A stretch of 64,000 bases of DNA from Aurantiacibacter suaedae (GTDB lineage: Bacteria; Pseudomonadota; Alphaproteobacteria; Sphingomonadales; Sphingomonadaceae), in assembly GCF_005434915.1 (NCBI RefSeq), contig NZ_SKCG01000002.1, positions 806,948 through 870,947 of the forward strand. Reading direction: 5' to 3'. The notes beneath the pieces were generated by a model. It was not told the origin of the DNA, searched no databases, and saw only the letters and a list, made by a program, of their open reading frames with translations. Made by a program: the position numbers and the translations under genes. This document shows, one piece after another, positions 43,427-54,565 of this stretch (position 1 is the first letter of the stretch; every line of letters begins with the position of its first letter).

Positions 43427-44212
43427 TCAGTCAAGCTGGTATTGGAATTCCTGCCATGAGCCACTGCCAAACCGTGTAGGCGCCAGCGTCTCAAGATATT
43501 TTGCGTTGGTGTTCCGGATATCGGCAAACCTGCCTTCTGTTTCCAGCGGCACCTCACGGGGATCAAGATTGGCGAACAGGCTTATCGCCTCAAGTGCCGC
43601 GGAAGGATTTTCGCACAAATCCTCGTAGCGGAGCCTGAGGCAGTCGGAACTCTCGTCCTCCAGCGCCGCTTCATGCGCTATGTGCCAATGGTACACCAGT
43701 TCCTCAATGGATGTGTTCGACCATTTGCGCGTCGCACAGGCCACAACTCGCGGGTCACGCGTCATGATGACAAACCGGCTGCCGGGGAACACGGATCGCA
43801 ACCAGCCGATCTTGGTCAGGTTGGGTGGGCTCTTTTCCAGCAAGATGCGATCCTCGCCCTGTGTCCAAGGCGCCCAGCAGCATAGCAGACGGCGCTGCGC
43901 CGTTTGTGGATCCGTCGCGGGCTGGGCCATCCGCATTTGCGGGGAGAAGGCAAAGCGGCCCGGGCCACCAAATTCGCGCGCCGCAGGATAGACATCCTGA
44001 AGATGCTGGCCCTCATTCTCCGGGACTGGCGCCTGCAGGCCGGCAATCCGGAAATGCGAACGAAGAAGATGTTCGAGCAGGGTCGTTCCACTGCGGTGAA
44101 GCCCGCAGACAAACAGCATCCTTTCAACTGCAAGCGGCCGTTCTGCCGGGGTAACGAGCGGCAGTTCGGGCTCGCGCGAAGTCTCTTTTACCTTCTTCCG
44201 GAATAGCTGCAT
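43427..44212 (-). CDS. Sulfotransferase family protein
   Basis: PAPS-dependent sulfotransferase, 261 residues. The 5'-phosphosulfate loop is CGLHRSGTTLLEHLL and the 3'-phosphate motif is VIMTRDPRVVACATRKWS; the later LRLRYEDLCENP is typical. A lysine/serine in LLEKSPPNLTKIGWL completes the site. The start at 44212 (MQLFRKK) is chosen because GAAGG lies upstream; upstream frame is noise. The acceptor is unknown (glycan, lipid or small molecule). Divergent from a methyltransferase gene, 226 bp away, with a slightly lower GC content than average. Confidence 0.85.
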   Translation of the reverse strand: MQLFRKKVKETSREPELPLVTPAERPLAVERMLFVCGLHRSGTTLLEHLLRSHFRIAGLQAPVPENEGQHLQDVYPAAREFGGPGRFAFSPQMRMAQPATDPQTAQRRLLCCWAPWTQGEDRILLEKSPPNLTKIGWLRSVFPGSRFVIMTRDPRVVACATRKWSNTSIEELVYHWHIAHEAALEDESSDCLRLRYEDLCENPSAALEAISLFANLDPREVPLETEGRFADIRNTNAKYLETLAPTRFGSGSWQEFQYQLD

Positions 44213-44438
44213 AAGCGCCTTCTCTGCCACGATAATTGGGATTGTTAGGGTAAGGGTCGGGAAGCCGATCCGGCAATTGCAGAGGCAGTTTATGCCAGCG
44301 CGATGATGGGGCTGCAATGCTGCGCTGCGACAATCGGTACATTGACGGGTCGCGCAGCGCGATAGACCGCCCTTTCCTACAGCGGGAAAGCCGTGCCATG
44401 CCTCTGGCATGAGCACTGAAAAAGAATAAAGAGGCGCG

Positions 44439-45179
44439 ATGGCCGATAGCGACGAAAACTGGCGTATCTGGGGTGAGCGCGATCCCTATTACGCCGTGCT
44501 CACCGATCCTCGTTTTCGCAGCGATCGCATCGACGAGAACCGGCACCTTTTCTTCGAAAGTGGCCGTGGTTTCGTCAATCACTGGCTGGCCGAGCTTGAA
44601 CGGCATTTTGGTGCCCTGCCGCGGGAGCGCGCGCTGGACTTTGGCTGCGGGGTAGGTCGGCTGACAATTCCGCTGTCAGAGCAATTTGGCAGTGTGGTGG
44701 GCCTGGACGTGTCCGAGGCGATGCTCGATGAAGCGCGGCGCAACAGTGACGGGCGGCAGATCGATTATCTGCTGTCGGACGATGCCCTGTCACGGGTCGA
44801 GGGTTCGTTCGACTTTGTGAACAGCTGCATCGTTTTCCAGCATATTCCCGTCGCACGCGGGATGGTTATTCTGAGCCAGTTGCTTGACCGGATACGTGTG
44901 GGCGGCGGGTGCCTGATCCATTTCTCGACGAAGCGACATCACGGCTGGAAGCGGGAGCTGGTCTACAAAATCCGTCATTCGGTGCCGGGCGGACAAACCG
45001 TCCTGAACCTGCTGGATCGCAAGGCGTCCGATGCGCCGGTGATGGAGATGAACGAGTATTCGCTCGATGCCGTGCTCGGGCTATTCAAGACCTATGGATT
45101 CACCGAGACCTTGCTTCGGTATGAAAATCACGGCGAAACCGACACCGTTATGATCCTTGCGCGCCGGTCATCGAAATGA
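44439..45179 (+). CDS. Class I SAM-dependent methyltransferase
   Basis: A 246-residue Rossmann methyltransferase. Motif I is ALDFGCGVGRLTIPL, the acidic loop VVGLDVSEAMLDEAR, and motif IV FDFVNSCIVFQHIP. An N-terminal stretch (WRIWGERDPYYAVLTDPRF) occurs in methyltransferases found beside sugar and sulfate transfer genes. It is divergent from the sulfotransferase, so the two may modify the same glycan or lipid; that is inference. Confidence 0.85.
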   Translation: MADSDENWRIWGERDPYYAVLTDPRFRSDRIDENRHLFFESGRGFVNHWLAELERHFGALPRERALDFGCGVGRLTIPLSEQFGSVVGLDVSEAMLDEARRNSDGRQIDYLLSDDALSRVEGSFDFVNSCIVFQHIPVARGMVILSQLLDRIRVGGGCLIHFSTKRHHGWKRELVYKIRHSVPGGQTVLNLLDRKASDAPVMEMNEYSLDAVLGLFKTYGFTETLLRYENHGETDTVMILARRSSK

Positions 45180-45282
45180 AGCCTTGCCAGGCCATTGGCG
45201 GTGAGCTGCGGCGCGCCGGTTTCGCGGCTCCTGTTTTCCCTCTAGGACAGTGTCACACCTGTAACACCTTGGCGAGAACCCC

Positions 45283-45645
45283 ATGACCATCGACCTCTAC
45301 GGCATCCCCAACTGCGACACCGTCAAGAAGGCCCGCAAGTGGCTGGACGAGCAGGGGCTTGCCTACACCTTCCACGACTACAAGAAGGAAGGGGCCGACC
45401 CGGTGAAGGTCGAACGCTGGATCGGCGCAGAGGGGATCGACGTGGTGCTCAACCGGCGCGGCACGACCTGGCGCAAGCTTGACGAGGGCGAGAAGGCACT
45501 TGCGGGCGATGCCATCGGTGCGGCTGCGCTGCTGGTCGAGCATCCAAGCATGATCAAGCGCCCGGTGGTCGAGCACGATGCCAAAAACGGAGCAGGCCTC
45601 TTGATCGGGTTCGATGCGGCGAAGTGGCAGGAAGAACTGGTGTGA
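45283..45645 (+). CDS. ArsC/Spx-family reductase-like protein (YffB type)
   Basis: A 120-residue thioredoxin-fold protein: DLYGIPNCDTVKKARKWLDE, TFHDYKKEG, LLVEHPSMIKRPVVEH and LIGFDAAKWQ. It has the single active cysteine of YffB-type proteins (NCDTVKKA) rather than the CxxC of Spx. YffB binds glutathione; this is not an arsenate reductase in practice and no ars genes are near. Its last codon overlaps the GTG start of the next gene, so the two are translationally coupled. Confidence 0.87.
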   Translation: MTIDLYGIPNCDTVKKARKWLDEQGLAYTFHDYKKEGADPVKVERWIGAEGIDVVLNRRGTTWRKLDEGEKALAGDAIGAAALLVEHPSMIKRPVVEHDAKNGAGLLIGFDAAKWQEELV

Positions 45646-46670
45646 AGTGGCTCGCCTGCCTTGCTGCGCTGCTGCTGACAGCGCCGGCCGTGGCGCAGGA
45701 TAGCGACATGCTGATCATCGCCCATCGCGGGGCCAGCGGCGATCTGCCCGAGCACACGCTCGCGGCTTACGAGAAGGCCATCGACGACGGGGCGGACTAC
45801 ATCGAGATGGACCTAGTGGCGACCAAGGACGGCGTGCTCGTCGCCCGCCATGAGAACGAGATCGGCGGCACCACCGATATCGATCTGCGCCCCGAGTTCG
45901 CCAGCCGCCTGACCACCCGCATCATCGACGGGGCGGAGCAGACCGGCTGGTTCACCGAAGACCTGACGCTGGCCGAACTGAAGACGCTGCGCGCGAAAGA
46001 GCGGCTGCCCGAGCTACGGCCCGCCAGCGCAGCGCATGACGGTGACTATGCCGTGCCGACCTTCGCCGAGGTGCTTGCGCTGGTGAAGCGCAAGGAGGCG
46101 GAAACGGGCCGCAAGATCGGCATCTACCCCGAGATCAAGCACCCCGCCTACTTCGCCGGTATCGGCTACGACCTTGCTGCCATGCTGCTGGCCGAGCTGG
46201 AGACGGCGGGGATGCGACCCGGCGTCGATCCGGTGTTCATCCAGTGCTTCGAGGTGACCCCGCTGGTGCGGCTGAACCAGCTTACCGCGTTCCCGCTGAT
46301 CCAGCTGGTCGCGCCCATCAGCGGTCCGGCGGACGTCGCGGGGCGGACCTATGCGCAGATGCTCGACGACGACGGGCTCGCCATGATCGCCACCTATGCC
46401 GAGGGGATCGGCCCGGCGATCTCGCAGGTGCTCAAGCCCGATGGCACCCCCACCGGACTGGTGGCGGCAGCGCACGCGCGCAGCCTGGCGGTCCATCCCT
46501 GGACCATGCGCCACGAAAACGCCTTCCTTCCGCCCGCCTTGCGGATGGGCGACGATCCGGCGGGCGTGGGCGATGCGGCGAAGCTGTGGAGCGTGCTGGT
46601 CGCGGCGGGCATCGATGGGCTGTTCACCGACCACGCTGGCGAAGCGGTGCGCCTGCGCGCGGCTAACTGA
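45642..46670 (+). CDS. Glycerophosphodiester phosphodiesterase, exported
   Basis: Hydrolyses glycerophosphodiesters (deacylated phospholipid headgroups) to glycerol-3-phosphate and an alcohol. The 342-residue protein starts at a GTG overlapping the previous stop, preceded by AGGAAGA, and has a signal peptide (LACLAALLLTAPAVAQ). The GDPD core shows IIAHRGASGDLPEHTLAAYEKA with the catalytic His, then ADYIEMDLVATKDGVLVARHE and YPEIKHP. It resembles periplasmic GlpQ. It overlaps the convergent bestrophin gene by 8 bp. Although the reaction fits the phospholipase locus 30 kb away, there is no direct link. Confidence 0.92.
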   Translation: MKWLACLAALLLTAPAVAQDSDMLIIAHRGASGDLPEHTLAAYEKAIDDGADYIEMDLVATKDGVLVARHENEIGGTTDIDLRPEFASRLTTRIIDGAEQTGWFTEDLTLAELKTLRAKERLPELRPASAAHDGDYAVPTFAEVLALVKRKEAETGRKIGIYPEIKHPAYFAGIGYDLAAMLLAELETAGMRPGVDPVFIQCFEVTPLVRLNQLTAFPLIQLVAPISGPADVAGRTYAQMLDDDGLAMIATYAEGIGPAISQVLKPDGTPTGLVAAAHARSLAVHPWTMRHENAFLPPALRMGDDPAGVGDAAKLWSVLVAAGIDGLFTDHAGEAVRLRAAN

Positions 46671-47556
46671 GGTAGTAGTCGCGCGGGGCGAACGGCTCCG
46701 GCGGCTCCTCGCCCAGATGCGGGGCGATGCTGATCTCGGCGGCGCGGCAGATCGCGTCGAGCGGCAGGGCATTGGGTGTCATGCCGAAGGGGTGGGCGAG
46801 GTCTTCGGTCACCTCGGCAAGGCCAAGGAACACGTAACCGACGATGGCCACGAACACCGGCGCGAACCAGCCCACCGGGCTGACCAGCGCCAGCGGCAGG
46901 AGCAGGCAGTAGAGGTAGGTCGTGCGGTAGATGAGCAGCGAGTAGACGTAGGGCAGCGGGGTGTTGGCAATGCGCTCGCACCCGGCCTGGGCGAGCGCCA
47001 TGGAGGCGAGCCGCTCGGCCAGCGCCTTGGCGCCGAAGCCGTCGATCGCCCCGTCGGCGCGGGCCTCGGCGAGCGCCACGGCCATGGCGTTGAGCGCAGC
47101 ATCGGGAGGGTTGGGCGCGCTGAGGAAGCGGGCTCCGCGGCTGGCACTCTGCTCGTCGCCCGCAAGCTTGCGCAGGTTGGCGCGGTGCAGGTGCAGGAAG
47201 GCGAGGGCGAGCCGCAGCAGCTCGCGGCGGCGTTCGCGTTCGGCCTCGAACAGGTCGAGTTCGCGGGCAAAGCTGCGCAGGTCGGCGAGCAAACCGCCCC
47301 ACAGCTTGCGGGCCTCCCACCAGCGCTCGTAGGCAGCGTTGTTGCGGAAGCCTAGGAACAGCGAGAGTGCGATGCCGAACACGGTGAAGCCGGTGCCATC
47401 AAGCTCGGGCACCATGCCGGGCCAGCGGTGATGGACGAAGACGACCAGCGCCGCCAGCGCCGCCAGCATCAGCAGGCCCGGCGCGATCACCGGCACGATC
47501 GAGCCGCGCAGTGCAAAGGCCAGCGCGAACGGCGTGGGCTTGTCGCGGACGATCAT
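46663..47556 (-). CDS. Bestrophin-like (UPF0187) membrane protein
   Basis: A 297-residue putative anion channel. The core signature is LGFRNNAAYERWWEARKLWG; hydrophobic helices lie at about 20-42, 55-70, 200-225 and 230-250. The family's acidic motif region appears as TEDLAHPFGMTPNALPLDAICR. Bacterial bestrophins form pentameric channels; physiological role here unknown. It lies 3 bp downstream of ubiG on the same strand, so the two form one transcript. Confidence 0.9.
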   Translation of the reverse strand: MIVRDKPTPFALAFALRGSIVPVIAPGLLMLAALAALVVFVHHRWPGMVPELDGTGFTVFGIALSLFLGFRNNAAYERWWEARKLWGGLLADLRSFARELDLFEAERERRRELLRLALAFLHLHRANLRKLAGDEQSASRGARFLSAPNPPDAALNAMAVALAEARADGAIDGFGAKALAERLASMALAQAGCERIANTPLPYVYSLLIYRTTYLYCLLLPLALVSPVGWFAPVFVAIVGYVFLGLAEVTEDLAHPFGMTPNALPLDAICRAAEISIAPHLGEEPPEPFAPRDYYLS

Positions 47557-47559
47557 GGC

Positions 47560-48309
47560 TCAGTCGCGGCGCGCGGTGACGATGAAGTTGAGCGAGAGGT
47601 CGCCGGACAGGTGCAGGCCCTTGGCGGGCGAAAAGGCGATCCCGCGCGGCTCGCCCATGGTGAGGCCTGCTTCGGCCAGCAGGTCGGCCAGTTCGTCGGG
47701 GGTGAGGAAGTCGTCCCAGTGGTGCGTGCCGCGCGGCACCATGCCGAACGTCTCGGCAGCGCCCACCAGCAGCGCGCGGCTGGCCAGGGTGCGGTTGGGG
47801 GTCGAGAGGACCATCAGCCCGGCCTGTGCGAGCCGCGCGGCCAACTGCGCGACGAAGGCAGGCTTGTCGGCGACGTGCTCGATCACCTCCATCGCGGTGA
47901 CGAGGTCGAACTGGCCGAGCCCCAGCGTTCCCAGCTCGCCCGGCACATAACGGATGTCGAGCCCGGCGGCCTCGGCATGGGACGCAGCGGCGGCGGTGTT
48001 CTCGGGCGCGGCATCGACGCCGGTCACCTCCGCGCCCAGTCGCGCCAAAGGCTCGCACAGCAGCCCCGCGCCGCAGCCGACATCGAGCGCGGCCTTGCCC
48101 GCCAGCGGCCTCACGCTCTCGACATCGCCTGCCCAGTGCAGGTCTATCGCCTCGCGCAGGAAGGCGAGCCGCACCGGGTTGAGCTTGTGCAGCATGGCCG
48201 AAGAGCCCTTGGGATCCCACCACCCGGCGGCCAGCTGGCCGAAGTGGGCCGCCTCTTCGGGGCGGATCGTCGCGCCCTGCGCGCTACTGCCAGATATTGC
48301 ATCGGTCAT
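47560..48309 (-). CDS. ubiG: Ubiquinone biosynthesis O-methyltransferase
   Basis: Two O-methylation steps of ubiquinone synthesis, SAM-dependent. The 249-residue protein has EEAAHFGQLAAGWWDPKGSSAMLHKLNPVR, the UbiG N-terminal hallmark, motif I ALDVGCGAGLLCEPLARLG, AMEVIEHV, and the GTHHWDDFLTPDEL segment. Length fits the family. It is divergent from lysC across 56 bp, a pairing common in alphaproteobacteria. Confidence 0.96.
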   Translation of the reverse strand: MTDAISGSSAQGATIRPEEAAHFGQLAAGWWDPKGSSAMLHKLNPVRLAFLREAIDLHWAGDVESVRPLAGKAALDVGCGAGLLCEPLARLGAEVTGVDAAPENTAAAASHAEAAGLDIRYVPGELGTLGLGQFDLVTAMEVIEHVADKPAFVAQLAARLAQAGLMVLSTPNRTLASRALLVGAAETFGMVPRGTHHWDDFLTPDELADLLAEAGLTMGEPRGIAFSPAKGLHLSGDLSLNFIVTARRD

Positions 48310-48365
48310 GACTCGCTCCTAACAGCGCCCGAGGAATTGAACCAGAGAACAGACAAGGGACGTTC

Positions 48366-49658
48366 GTGGCCCGTATTGTAATGAAATTTGGCGGCACCTC
48401 CATGGCCGGGACCGAGCGCATCCGCCGCGTGGCCGAACTGGTGCGCGCGCAGGCTGCCGGTGGCAACGAGGTCGCGGTGGTCGTATCCGCCATGGCTGGC
48501 GAAACCGACCGGCTGGTGAACTTCTGCCGCGAGGCCAACCCGCTCTATGATCCGGCCGAATACGACGCGGTCGTAGCCAGCGGCGAACAGGTGACGGCGG
48601 GGCTGCTCGCGCTCACCCTTCAGGCCATGGGTTGCAAGGCGCGCAGCTGGATGGGCTGGCAGGTGCCGGTCAAGACCTTCGGCGCCCATGCCAATGCCCG
48701 GGTCGACGATTTCGACGCCGCCAACGTGCTCGCCGCGATGAGCGCTGGCGAAATCGCGGTGATTCCCGGCTTCCAGGGCATTTCGGAAGACGGCCGCGTC
48801 GCCACCATGGGGCGCGGCGGTTCCGACACTTCGGCGGTCGCCATCGCCGCGGCGGTTAATGCCGACCGCTGCGACATCTATACCGATGTCGACGGCGTCT
48901 ACACCACCGATCCGCGCATCGTCGCGCGCGCCCGCAAGCAGAAGTATGTCACGTTCGAGGAAATGCTGGAACTTGCCTCGGTCGGGGCGAAGGTGTTGCA
49001 GACCCGCTCGGTCAGCCTCGCGATGAAGAAGAACGTGCGCTTGCAGGTGCTCAGCAGCTTCGTCGATGCCGATGCCCCCAGCGCCGATACCCTGCCCGGC
49101 ACGATGATCGTCTCCGAAGCGGAGATGGAAGCCTACCTGGAGAAAGAGAACATGGAACGCCAGACCGTCACCGGGATCGCGCTCGACAAGAACGAAGCCC
49201 GCGTTGTCCTCACCCGCGTGCCCGACAAGCCGGGCGCGGTGGCCGAGATCTTCCTGCCGCTGGGCGAGGCCGGCATCAATGTCGACATGATTATCCAGAA
49301 CGTGGGCCGCGACAAGGGCGAGACCGACGTGACCTTCACCGTGCCGCAGGCCGAACTGCCGCGCGCGCAGGCGCTGCTCGAAACGCTGCGCGACAAGATC
49401 GGCTTCAACCGCATCATCACCGATACCAAGGTGGCCAAGGTCTCGGTCGTGGGCATGGGCATGAAGAGCCACACCGGCGTTGCCGCCACCATGTTCAAGG
49501 CTCTGGCCGACCGCGGCATCAACGTGCAGGCGATCTCGACCAGCGAGATCAAGGTTTCGGTGCTGATCGATTCGGACGAGACTGAGCTGGCCGTGCGCGT
49601 GCTGCACACTGCCTATGACCTCGATGCCGAAGCAGCGGTTGACGGGGCCGACGCTTGA
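48366..49658 (+). CDS. lysC: Aspartate kinase
   Basis: First step of the lysine, threonine and methionine pathway. The 430-residue protein starts at a GTG with AAGGGA upstream and shows VMKFGGTSMAGTERI, the VVSAMAGETD strand, RGGSDTSAVAIAAAV, and two C-terminal ACT domains (about 280-330 and 360-425; IALDKNEARVVLTRVPDKPG and VSVVGMGMKSHTGVAATMF). It is a monofunctional, ACT-regulated kinase. The stop overlaps the TTG of the nitronate monooxygenase-like gene. No riboswitch was seen in the short leader. Confidence 0.97.
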   Translation: MARIVMKFGGTSMAGTERIRRVAELVRAQAAGGNEVAVVVSAMAGETDRLVNFCREANPLYDPAEYDAVVASGEQVTAGLLALTLQAMGCKARSWMGWQVPVKTFGAHANARVDDFDAANVLAAMSAGEIAVIPGFQGISEDGRVATMGRGGSDTSAVAIAAAVNADRCDIYTDVDGVYTTDPRIVARARKQKYVTFEEMLELASVGAKVLQTRSVSLAMKKNVRLQVLSSFVDADAPSADTLPGTMIVSEAEMEAYLEKENMERQTVTGIALDKNEARVVLTRVPDKPGAVAEIFLPLGEAGINVDMIIQNVGRDKGETDVTFTVPQAELPRAQALLETLRDKIGFNRIITDTKVAKVSVVGMGMKSHTGVAATMFKALADRGINVQAISTSEIKVSVLIDSDETELAVRVLHTAYDLDAEAAVDGADA

Positions 49659-50665
49659 GCACCTTTGCCAAAACGAGTGCGCTGATGGCGCGCGGCTGCG
49701 CGTTCCTAGGCAGCGAAACCGCGATCCTGTGCGGCGCGATGAGCTGGGTGTCGGAGCGCAACCTCGTTGCCGCGATGAGCAATGCGGGCGGCTTCGGGGT
49801 GATCGCCTGCGGGGCGATGACGCCCGAGCTGCTCGATGCGGAAATTGCCGGGACCAAGGCGCTGACGGACAAGCCCTTTGGCGTGAACCTCATCACCATG
49901 CACCCCGATCTGTTCGACCTGATCGGCGTCTGCGAAAAGCATGGCGTGAGCCATGTGGTGCTGGCGGGCGGCATTCCGCCCAAGGGCTCCATTGATGCGA
50001 TCAAGGCCTTCGGAGCCAAGGTGATCGTGTTCGCGCCGACGCTGGCGCTCGCAAAAAAGCAGTTCCGTGGCGGCGCCGATGCGCTGGTGATCGAGGGCAG
50101 CGAGGCGGGCGGCCATATCGGCCCGATCTCCACCAGCGTGCTGGCGCAGGAGTTCCTGCCTGAGCTCGCCGCCGAGCATGTGGTGTTCGTGGCCGGCGGG
50201 ATCGGGCGCGGCGACATGATCGCGGCCTATCTCGAAATGGGCGCGGCGGGCGTGCAGATGGGCACGGCTTTTGCCTGTGCCAGCGAGTCTATCGCGCATC
50301 CCAATTTCAAGAAGGCCTTCTTCCGCGCCAAGGCCCGCGATGCCGAGGCGAGCGTGCAGATCGACACGCGCCTGCCGGTGATCCCGGTCCGAGCGCTCAA
50401 GAACAAGGGCACGGACGAATTCGCCAGCAAGCAGCGCGAGGTCGCCTTGTTGCTCGATCAGGGCAGCGTCGAAATGGCCGAGGCGCAGTTGCAGATCGAG
50501 CGCTACTGGGCCGGCGCGCTGCGCCGTGCGGTGGTCGATGGCGATATCGAGAACGGCTCGCTGATGGCGGGGCAAAGCGTTGGCATGGTGACACAGGAAG
50601 AGCCGGTGGTCGATATCATCGCCCGGTTGATGCGTGAAAGCGAGGCTGCGCTTACCCGGCGTTAG
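49655..50665 (+). CDS. Nitronate monooxygenase / 2-nitropropane dioxygenase-like flavoprotein
   Basis: A 336-residue FMN TIM-barrel protein: ILCGAMSWVSERNLVAAMSNAGGFG, the catalytic histidine in EGSEAGGHIGP, then VFVAGGIGRGDMIAAYLEMGAAGVQMGTAF binding FMN phosphate. The family includes nitronate monooxygenases and, in a closely related branch, FabK-type enoyl reductases; the subfamily is not certain. The TTG start overlaps the lysC stop, so it is co-translated with lysC. Confidence 0.85.
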   Translation: MSTFAKTSALMARGCAFLGSETAILCGAMSWVSERNLVAAMSNAGGFGVIACGAMTPELLDAEIAGTKALTDKPFGVNLITMHPDLFDLIGVCEKHGVSHVVLAGGIPPKGSIDAIKAFGAKVIVFAPTLALAKKQFRGGADALVIEGSEAGGHIGPISTSVLAQEFLPELAAEHVVFVAGGIGRGDMIAAYLEMGAAGVQMGTAFACASESIAHPNFKKAFFRAKARDAEASVQIDTRLPVIPVRALKNKGTDEFASKQREVALLLDQGSVEMAEAQLQIERYWAGALRRAVVDGDIENGSLMAGQSVGMVTQEEPVVDIIARLMRESEAALTRR

Positions 50666-50810
50666 GCTGGCGAGGTCGGATCTGCGGCAGCTTTGGTATT
50701 ATCATTAAGATCCAGTGTCTATCTGGCTGGTTTGCCTGCGGCTTTCTGCTAGGTCATGTGCAATCAACATTAACTCGTCGAACCATATTCTGCATCGGTT
50801 CCAGATTCGG

Positions 50811-52247
50811 ATGCAGAATATGACTCCAGAAGACCGCTCCCGCTTTTTCAACCTTAGCGAAGACGACGTCCGCAGCTTTTCTGCGGTTGCCAAGCAGCTG
50901 GCCCGCCATGCGCCGGCGGCTCTTGATGACCTTTACGACACTATCAATGCGCGCCCCGAGCTTAGAGAGAAGTTTCGCTCGGCCGAGCACATGAACCATG
51001 CCAAGCAGGCGCAGCTGTCGCACTGGCAGGCGCTGTTCGCCGGCAAGCCCGACGAGGCACAGGTCGGCCGCAGCCGCAAGATCGGTTTCATCCATGCGAA
51101 GATCGGCCTCGAGCCGAGCTGGTATATCGGCGGCTATGCCCGCGTGCTTGGCCAGGTAATGCGCAAGATGGTCGGCGCGTCGCCGATCCTGCGCGTTGCA
51201 GGCCGCGGCCTTGCCGACAAGCTGAGCGGGCTGATCAAGATGGCGCTTCTGGACATGGAAATAGCGCTTTCGGCCTATTTCATCGCCGAGCAGACCAAGC
51301 GCACCGAAGCGCTGGACGAGCTGGCAGCGGGCCTGAACCGGATGGCCGATGGCGACTTTTCGCGCGGGCTCGGCGAGCTTCCGCCGGAATATGCCAACCT
51401 TGCCGCCGACTTCGAGCGGATGCGCAAGTCCGTCAACGAAGCGCTCTCGGGCGTGTCGAATGCCGCGGAATCGATCGATCGCGGTGCCACCGAGATCCGC
51501 CAGGCAACCGACGATCTCGCCATTCGCACCCAGACCACGGCGGCAACGCTCGAGGAAACCTCGGCTACAACCAAGAGTCTCGCGAGCGACGTCGAGGATA
51601 CCGCCAAGGCTACGCGCGAAATGTCCTCGGCTTTGGCCGAAACGCTTTCCACGGCCGATACCGGCCGCTCGACCGTTTCCGAAGCGGTGGAAGCCACTCG
51701 CAACGCCGAGGCTTCGACCAGCGAGATCAGCAAGATCATCGAGGTAATCGAAGGCATATCCTTCCAGACCAATCTGCTGGCGCTGAACGCGGGTGTCGAG
51801 GCGGCGCGTGCAGGCGAATCGGGCAAGGGGTTTGCCGTTGTCGCCAGCGAAGTGCGCGCGCTGGCGCAACGCAGCGCCGATGCCGCGCGGGACATCAAGG
51901 ATCTGATCACGAAGAGCGTAGAGCAGGTTTCGCGCTGTTCGACGTTGGTGGCCCAGTCGGGCGATGCCTTCGGCGACATCAACAGCCGGGTGGCGAGCCT
52001 CAACGATCTCGCGCTGAAGCTTGCCGATATCACCAAGTCGCAAAGCGGACTGCTGAGCCAGACCACGGTTGCGGTGAGCGAGATGGAGCGCTCGACCCAG
52101 AACAACGCCGCCATGGTCGAAGAATCGAGCGCAGCAGCCAACGTGCTGGCGAGCGAAGCCAACCGTATGAACAGCCTCGTACGCAAGTTCGCTCTCGATC
52201 GTTCCGCCGAAAGCGGCTTCGTATCCGAGCAGCGACGGGCCGCCTAA
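50811..52247 (+). CDS. Globin-coupled chemoreceptor (HemAT-like), soluble
   Basis: Cytoplasmic aerotaxis-type receptor, 478 residues. The first 170 residues form a globin sensor domain ([48 protein letters not shown], where the His is the proximal heme ligand and the WYIGGY stretch is the family mark). There are no membrane helices. A coiled linker leads to a signalling domain with [21 protein letters not shown] and [14 protein letters not shown] at the tip. The start could be 50811 or 50820; both lack a strong ribosome site. The last bases overlap the convergent hydrolase gene by 4 bp. Oxygen sensing is inferred from family. Confidence 0.9.
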   Translation: MQNMTPEDRSRFFNLSEDDVRSFSAVAKQLARHAPAALDDLYDTINARPELREKFRSAEHMNHAKQAQLSHWQALFAGKPDEAQVGRSRKIGFIHAKIGLEPSWYIGGYARVLGQVMRKMVGASPILRVAGRGLADKLSGLIKMALLDMEIALSAYFIAEQTKRTEALDELAAGLNRMADGDFSRGLGELPPEYANLAADFERMRKSVNEALSGVSNAAESIDRGATEIRQATDDLAIRTQTTAATLEETSATTKSLASDVEDTAKATREMSSALAETLSTADTGRSTVSEAVEATRNAEASTSEISKIIEVIEGISFQTNLLALNAGVEAARAGESGKGFAVVASEVRALAQRSADAARDIKDLITKSVEQVSRCSTLVAQSGDAFGDINSRVASLNDLALKLADITKSQSGLLSQTTVAVSEMERSTQNNAAMVEESSAAANVLASEANRMNSLVRKFALDRSAESGFVSEQRRAA

Positions 52248-52936
52248 CTTTCCGCAGGCCGCGCTAGCTGCAGCAGCACCTTGGTGGTCAGTTCGGGATC
52301 GTTCTGCATCACGAAGTGATCGGTGCCGGTTTCGTGGTAGTCGACGCCCAGCGCCTTGGCCTTCTCGGCAAAGCGCGGGAAGGGCGAGGGCTCGTATCCG
52401 GTGGCGAAGATGTAGCTCTTGCGTGGGATCGTCTGCTCGTCGCCCGACAGCACCAGAGCTTCGGTAAGCGTCAGCAGCGGGTGATAGCCGACCGATCCGG
52501 CCACCATCGTAAAGTCGATCGCGCCGATCGGGGCAACGAGACCAGGGCGGTGGCGCTGCGAATCGATGTACCATTTATGCTCGAACTCGCCGGTTATGTC
52601 CCACAGGCTCTGGTCATTGTCGGGCCAGAACGCATCGACATAGCAGATTGCATCGATTGTGCGTCCGAGCTGGCTGGCGAGGCCGGTGATGACCATGCCG
52701 CCATAGGAATGGCCGGCGAGGATGAAGCGTTCGAACCCTACCTTGCCAATCTGATCGCGCACGTCATCGATATGGTCGCTCAGGGTGATGCCGGGGTGCA
52801 GTTCGTCCTGCCGCGATCCGAGGCCGGGCAGCGTGGCCACCAGCACCTTGTGGCCCAGTGCCTCCAGCATGGCGGGCACGCGGCCCCAGGTCTGTGCGCC
52901 GCCCCAGGCACCGTGGACGAGAACATAGTTGGCCAT
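52244..52936 (-). CDS. Alpha/beta hydrolase (esterase or hydroxynitrile-lyase-like)
   Basis: A 230-residue enzyme of the small MES/salicylate-esterase-like group: [21 protein letters not shown], the nucleophile elbow GHSYGGMV, an acidic region near YVDAFWPDN, and the catalytic histidine in [11 protein letters not shown]. The ATG at 52936 has AGGAGA seven bases upstream. It is separated from the upstream ligM by a strong terminator, so it is its own unit. Substrate unknown. Confidence 0.88.
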   Translation of the reverse strand: MANYVLVHGAWGGAQTWGRVPAMLEALGHKVLVATLPGLGSRQDELHPGITLSDHIDDVRDQIGKVGFERFILAGHSYGGMVITGLASQLGRTIDAICYVDAFWPDNDQSLWDITGEFEHKWYIDSQRHRPGLVAPIGAIDFTMVAGSVGYHPLLTLTEALVLSGDEQTIPRKSYIFATGYEPSPFPRFAEKAKALGVDYHETGTDHFVMQNDPELTTKVLLQLARPAES

Positions 52937-52974
52937 CACAATCTCTCCTTTGCGACCGTCCTAAAGCGTGCGCA

Positions 52975-53007
52975 CGAAAAAGGGGAGGCAGTTTGCACCG
53001 CCTCCCC
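52975..53007 (-). terminator. Intrinsic terminator after ligM
   Basis: On the minus strand GGGGAGGC pairs with GCCTCCCC (53007-53000 with 52989-52982) around a 10-nt loop and is followed by TTTTT. It begins about 30 bases after the ligM stop, so ligM is probably monocistronic. Confidence 0.85.
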
Positions 53008-53037
53008 CTCTTGTTCGTAGACCTGACGGTCTGGTGC

Positions 53038-54510
<1,473 letters not shown>

Positions 54511-54565
54511 AATATTGGGCTAGGCACGCAAGCCATAAGCGGCACAAAACGACAGGAGGTTGCTG

